The position numbers and the translations under genes were made by a program. DNA of 8,440 bases from Hyphomicrobiales bacterium (GTDB lineage: Bacteria > Pseudomonadota > Alphaproteobacteria > Rhizobiales > Xanthobacteraceae), in contig JACQDO010000223.1 in assembly GCA_016201085.1 (NCBI GenBank), positions 1 to 8,440 on the forward strand, given 5' to 3'. Each line of letters opens with the position of its first letter. Within the stretch, counting starts at the first letter, position 1. Under the pieces are notes generated by a model, which saw only the letters and a list, made by a program, of their open reading frames with translations, was not told where the DNA came from and made no database searches. Shown here piece after piece: positions 5,579-8,440 of this stretch.

Positions 5579-7624
5579 GTGCCGCGCAACATCCTGATCT
5601 GTTCCTGCGAAGACAGCATGCCGCTCGATGGGGCGGCGGTGCGCCGCGTCTGCCGCGATTCCACGGTGGTGGAAGGCCGCCAGCTCTGCCGCGCCGAACT
5701 CGAGCGTTTCCGCAAGATCGCCGCGGGCGGCGAGCCGACCATCGTCGCCTGCACGCAGGAAGCGCCGCTGTTCAACGAGGTCGCCGGCGAGATCGCGGGC
5801 AGCGGCACGCTCGGCTTCGTCAACATCCGCGAGACCGCCGGCTGGTCGAAGGATGCCAAGGCGGCGGGTCCGAAAATGGCGGCGCTGATCGCGGCGGCCG
5901 CCGAACCGGCGCCGGATTTTGCCTTCGTCAGCCTCAGCAGTGAAGGCGTGACGCTGCTCTATGGCCGCGACGAGCGGGTGCTGGAAGCGGCCGAGCTGCT
6001 GAAAGACCATCTCGACATCACGGTGCTGATCAAGCCACCGGCCGACATCGCGCCGGCGCGGGTGACCGAATACCCGGTGGTGAAGGGCAGCATCCGCGCG
6101 GCCAAAGGCCGGCTCGGCGCCTTCGAACTGACGATCGACGACTATGCCGCGCCGCAACCGTCCTCGCGCGGCGCGCTCAGCTTCGGCCCGGCGCGCAACG
6201 ATGCCAAGTCGCGCTGCGACATTCTGATCGATCTCACCGGCGGCACGCCGCTGTTTCCGGCCGCCGAGCTGCGCGACGGCTATCTGCGCGCCGATCCGGG
6301 CGACCCGGCGGCGGTGTTGCGCGCGGTGCTGAAGGCGCGCGATCTCACCGGCACCTTCGACAAGCCGCGCTACATTACCTTCACCGAAGACCTGTGCGCG
6401 CATTCGCGCTCCAAGCTGGTCGGTTGCCGCCGCTGCCTCGATCTCTGTCCCACCGGCGCGATTGCGCCCAACGGCGATCACGTCGCCATCGATGCGCATA
6501 TCTGCGCCGGTTGCGGGCAATGCGCCGCCGCCTGCCCGACCGGCGCCGCTGCTTACGCTTTGCCGCCGGCTGACGCGCTGCTGCGCAAATTGCGCGCACT
6601 GCTCGGCGGCTACCGCGAAGCCGGCGGCCGGCAGGCTGTGGTGCTGTTCCACGACGGCGATCACGGCGGCGCCTTGATCGACGCGCTCGCCCGCCACGGC
6701 GACGGACTGCCGGCCAACGTGTTGCCGGTGCAGGTCAACGAGGTCACCCAGGTCGGGCTCGAAGCGGTCGCGGCGTCATTTGCCTATGGCGCGTCGGCGC
6801 TGCGCTTTCTCATCCGCGCCAAGCCGCGCCACGACCTGGCCGGCCTCGCCAAGACCGTCGCGCTGGCCGAGCCGATCCTCGCCGGCGTCGGCTTTGCAGG
6901 CAGCCGCGTCGCCACCATCGAGATCGACGATCCCGACGCGCTCGGTGCGACGTTGCGCGCGATGGCGCCGATGGACGGCGCGGCCAAGCCCGCGACTTTC
7001 TCGGCGGTCGGCGGCAAGCGCGACGTGATCCGGCTGGCCTTGCGCGAGATGCACGCAGTGGCACCTCACCCGGTCGACGTGGTGGCGCTGCCGGCCGGCG
7101 CGCCGTTCGGCACGCTCGAAGTGAAAGTCGAAGGCTGCACGCTGTGCCTGTCCTGCGTCTCGGCCTGCCCCACCGGCGCGCTCAGCGACGATCCGGAGCG
7201 GCCGACGCTGCGCTTTGCGGAAGACGCCTGCGTGCAGTGCGGGCTGTGCGCGGCGACCTGCCCGGAGAAAGTGATCGGCCTCAAACCGCAGCTCGACTTC
7301 CGTAGCGCCACGGCGATGAGCCGCATCGTCAAGCAGGAAGAACCGTTCGCCTGCATCAGCTGCGGCAAGCCGTTCGGCGTCAAGAGTTCGGTCGAGCGCG
7401 TGCTCGCCAAGCTCGAAGGCAAGCACTGGATGTTCAAGGATTCCAAGACGCGGCTTGACGTCATCAAGATGTGCGAGAGCTGCCGCGTCACGGCGATGGC
7501 GGCCGAGCAGTTCGATCCGTTCGGCGCGCCGGCGCGCCCGGACGTGCGCACCACCGACGACTACCTGCGCGACCGCGAGGCGCTGAAGCGGGAATACGAG
7601 GAAAAAAGCAAGGGTGAGAGTTGA
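5579..7624 (+). CDS. Large multi-cluster 4Fe-4S ferredoxin-type protein of the formate dehydrogenase locus
   Basis: This is a 681-residue cytoplasmic electron-transfer or cluster-handling protein. The N-terminal 70 residues carry C8, C10, C25, C37 and C58 (NILICSCEDSM and IVACTQEAPLF), reminiscent of the HdrA N-terminus. A first ferredoxin domain has C273-x9-C283-x2-C286-x3-C290P, then a regular C309-x2-C312-x2-C315-x3-C319P. A middle domain of about 200 residues has no cysteine motif. A second ferredoxin domain has C520-x2-C523-x2-C526-x3-C530P and C551-x2-C554-x2-C557-x3-C561P. Two CxxC pairs (C592/C595 and C632/C635) near the end could bind zinc or iron. This allows at least four 4Fe-4S clusters. 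There is no Tat or Sec signal, so it is not the periplasmic FdhB beta subunit. It is divergent from the ligase-like operon and followed by a strong hairpin terminator. Homologues sit in the same neighbourhood of Fdh loci as I know them; the electron partner is unknown. GTG was chosen because of GGAGGT at 5564. Confidence 0.92.
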   Translation: MPRNILICSCEDSMPLDGAAVRRVCRDSTVVEGRQLCRAELERFRKIAAGGEPTIVACTQEAPLFNEVAGEIAGSGTLGFVNIRETAGWSKDAKAAGPKMAALIAAAAEPAPDFAFVSLSSEGVTLLYGRDERVLEAAELLKDHLDITVLIKPPADIAPARVTEYPVVKGSIRAAKGRLGAFELTIDDYAAPQPSSRGALSFGPARNDAKSRCDILIDLTGGTPLFPAAELRDGYLRADPGDPAAVLRAVLKARDLTGTFDKPRYITFTEDLCAHSRSKLVGCRRCLDLCPTGAIAPNGDHVAIDAHICAGCGQCAAACPTGAAAYALPPADALLRKLRALLGGYREAGGRQAVVLFHDGDHGGALIDALARHGDGLPANVLPVQVNEVTQVGLEAVAASFAYGASALRFLIRAKPRHDLAGLAKTVALAEPILAGVGFAGSRVATIEIDDPDALGATLRAMAPMDGAAKPATFSAVGGKRDVIRLALREMHAVAPHPVDVVALPAGAPFGTLEVKVEGCTLCLSCVSACPTGALSDDPERPTLRFAEDACVQCGLCAATCPEKVIGLKPQLDFRSATAMSRIVKQEEPFACISCGKPFGVKSSVERVLAKLEGKHWMFKDSKTRLDVIKMCESCRVTAMAAEQFDPFGAPARPDVRTTDDYLRDREALKREYEEKSKGES

Positions 7625-7630
7625 ATACTA

Positions 7631-7692
7631 CGTGTCCCGGGCGACAGCAGCGAGGCGCGCTTCCGCCGAGCGGATGGAGACCCGGGACCCAG
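7631..7692 (+). repeat. REP-like palindromic element, left copy
   Basis: This is an extragenic palindrome right after the ferredoxin stop. The outer arms GTCCCGGG (7634-7641) and CCCGGGAC (7681-7688) are perfect inverted repeats, followed by CCAG. The GC-rich interior carries CAGCGAGGCGCGC and CCGCCGAGCGG. The copy at 7752-7803 is the same kind of element in inverted orientation, sharing CCGGGACCCAG exactly. This resembles intergenic repeats I associate with Bradyrhizobium/Rhodopseudomonas genomes, which is recall rather than a search result. Confidence 0.72.
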
Positions 7693-7721
7693 CGAAAAAA
7701 GCGCGAAGCACAATAATAAGA

Positions 7722-7749
7722 AACGCGGCCAGATGGCCGCGTTATTTTC
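7722..7749 (+). terminator. Rho-independent terminator between convergent genes, probably bidirectional
   Basis: This is a perfect 9-bp GC-rich stem, AACGCGGCC (7722-7730) and GGCCGCGTT (7735-7743), with an AGAT loop and the T-rich tail ATTTTCT on the plus strand. On the minus strand the same hairpin is followed by TCTTATTATT, so it can also serve the convergent cytochrome gene. It stands about 100 bases after the stop of the 4Fe-4S gene and lies between two REP-like elements. Confidence 0.85.
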
Positions 7750-7751
7750 TC

Positions 7752-7803
7752 CTGGGTCCCGGATCGTCGCTCGCGCAAGGCGCTCGCTTGTCCGGGACGC
7801 ACG
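7752..7803 (-). repeat. REP-like palindromic element, right copy (inverted)
   Basis: The arms GTCCCGGA (7756-7763) and TCCGGGAC (7791-7798) are perfect inverted repeats around the interior CGCTCGCGCAAGGCGCTCG. CTGGGTCCCGG (7752-7762) is the exact reverse complement of bases 7682-7692 in the left copy. The two elements face each other around the terminator hairpin and end two bases before the cytochrome stop codon. The pair resembles a BIME-like double REP. Confidence 0.72.
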
Positions 7804-7805
7804 GG

Positions 7806-8440
7806 TTATTTCCCCGTCACCCGCGCCAGAAAATCCATCAGCGCCCGGCGATCCTGTGACGAGCGGATTTTCTGCTCCGGCATCTTGGTGCCGGGCGTGT
7901 AGGCCGCGGGCCCGAGTTCGAACAGCTTGGCCACCGTCTCCGGCGTCCATACGATGTCGAGCTTCTTGAGCGCGGGCGAGAAATTGTAGCCGGGCAGCGA
8001 GGCGATGCGGCGTCCGAAAATTCCCGCCAGCGACGGGCCGGCTTTGTTGGTCTCGCCCTCCTTGAGCGTATGGCAGGCCACGCAAGCGCGGAAAATTTCG
8101 GCGCCGGGATCGCCGGCATAAGCCGCCATCGCATCGCTGGGCGCATCCGCCGCACCGACGCCGATCGGCTCGCCGCTCAGCGCGTTCCAGCGCCGGATCA
8201 TGCGGTCGGTGCCGCCGGTCAATAACGTGCGGTTGTCGGGAAAAAACGCCACCGACCACACCGGCAGGCCGGGGCCGATCAGCGTGCGTTCGAGCTTGCG
8301 GGCCTTGCGATCGATCACCGCCACCGAGCCGCGCAGGCCGGCGGCCGCGACCAGTTTGCCGTCGGGCGAAATCGCCAGATCGATGATCGGTACCGACGAA
8401 GCCTCGACCTCGGCGCGCACTTCGCCCTGCGGCGACAGGA
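7806..8440 (-). CDS. WD40-repeat/cytochrome c fusion protein, C-terminal part; N-terminus lies beyond the window
   Basis: This is a partial gene with 210 codons visible and an open frame to the window edge. The first 95 or so residues carry WD40 blade features: IIDLAISPDGKLVAAAG, then VWSVAFFPDNRTLLTGGTD with the terminal IRRWNALSGEP. A linker leads to a class I cytochrome c domain (about 105-210) with the haem-binding motif C119VAC122H123 and a downstream GTKM186PEQ that supplies the likely axial methionine. The C-terminal helix RRALMDFLARV is typical. The protein must be exported for c-type haem attachment, so a signal peptide is expected upstream, out of view. It is convergent with the ferredoxin gene and separated from it by REP elements and a terminator. 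Nothing seen ties it to formate metabolism, although a periplasmic electron-transfer or sensing role is plausible. Numbering counts from the first complete codon at the window edge. Confidence 0.9.
   Translation of the reverse strand, partial: LSPQGEVRAEVEASSVPIIDLAISPDGKLVAAAGLRGSVAVIDRKARKLERTLIGPGLPVWSVAFFPDNRTLLTGGTDRMIRRWNALSGEPIGVGAADAPSDAMAAYAGDPGAEIFRACVACHTLKEGETNKAGPSLAGIFGRRIASLPGYNFSPALKKLDIVWTPETVAKLFELGPAAYTPGTKMPEQKIRSSQDRRALMDFLARVTGK

Noticed and set aside
4226..6697. An 823-codon open frame on the minus strand running through the ferredoxin gene, the divergent gap and the ligase-like gene
   Set aside because: Only its last 178 codons (from GTG 4762) look like a protein family. 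The rest is antisense to two well-supported genes, with low-complexity Arg/Ala/Gly composition typical of GC-rich shadow frames.
6776..7426. A 216-codon minus-strand open frame inside the 4Fe-4S gene
   Set aside because: It is antisense to conserved ferredoxin motifs and has a shadow-type composition.

Overview
The window is GC-rich DNA that reads like an alphaproteobacterium, most likely Hyphomicrobiales (Bradyrhizobium/Rhodopseudomonas/Xanthobacteraceae type). This guess rests on the gene set, the coding style and the REP-like palindromes containing GGTCCCGGA; no marker gene is present to prove it. The window carries the 5' part of a Tat-exported, respiratory-type formate dehydrogenase locus with a large set of accessory genes, then the end of an unrelated-looking cytochrome gene.

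Layout. Positions 1-879 (minus) hold the N-terminal 293 residues of a molybdenum/tungsten formate dehydrogenase catalytic subunit, with Cys rather than Sec at the active site. Upstream on the same strand are a 67-residue Tat-signal mini-protein (893-1096) and a TorD-family chaperone with an N-terminal YdaS-like helix-turn-helix (1138-1914). An intergenic stretch (1915-2059) holds a perfect 6-3-6 dyad abutting a candidate promoter for the TorD gene. Positions 2060-5514 (minus) form a tightly coupled five-gene run in which every junction is a 4-base stop/start overlap. In transcription order it encodes a biotin/lipoate-ligase-like protein lacking the catalytic lysine, a DUF6505-type protein, a DUF6352-type protein, a DUF3305 protein and a DUF3306 protein. 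A 64-bp divergent promoter region (5515-5578) separates this run from a plus-strand gene (5579-7624) for a large multi-cluster 4Fe-4S protein. That gene ends at a strong hairpin terminator lying between two inverted copies of a REP-like palindrome (7631-7803). On the far side, convergently, is the C-terminal part of a WD40-cytochrome c fusion (7806-8440, minus).

How the genes work together. The Fdh catalytic subunit needs a Mo/W-bis-MGD cofactor, a 4Fe-4S cluster and folded export by Tat. The TorD protein would guard the twin-arginine leader and cofactor loading, and its HTH domain suggests it may also report maturation state to transcription. The multi-cluster ferredoxin and the pseudo-ligase/DUF genes are not needed for the textbook enzyme. 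Their operon structure and position argue that they form a dedicated, functionally undescribed maturation or electron-transfer module for this formate dehydrogenase class. All statements about function of the DUF genes are inference from context.
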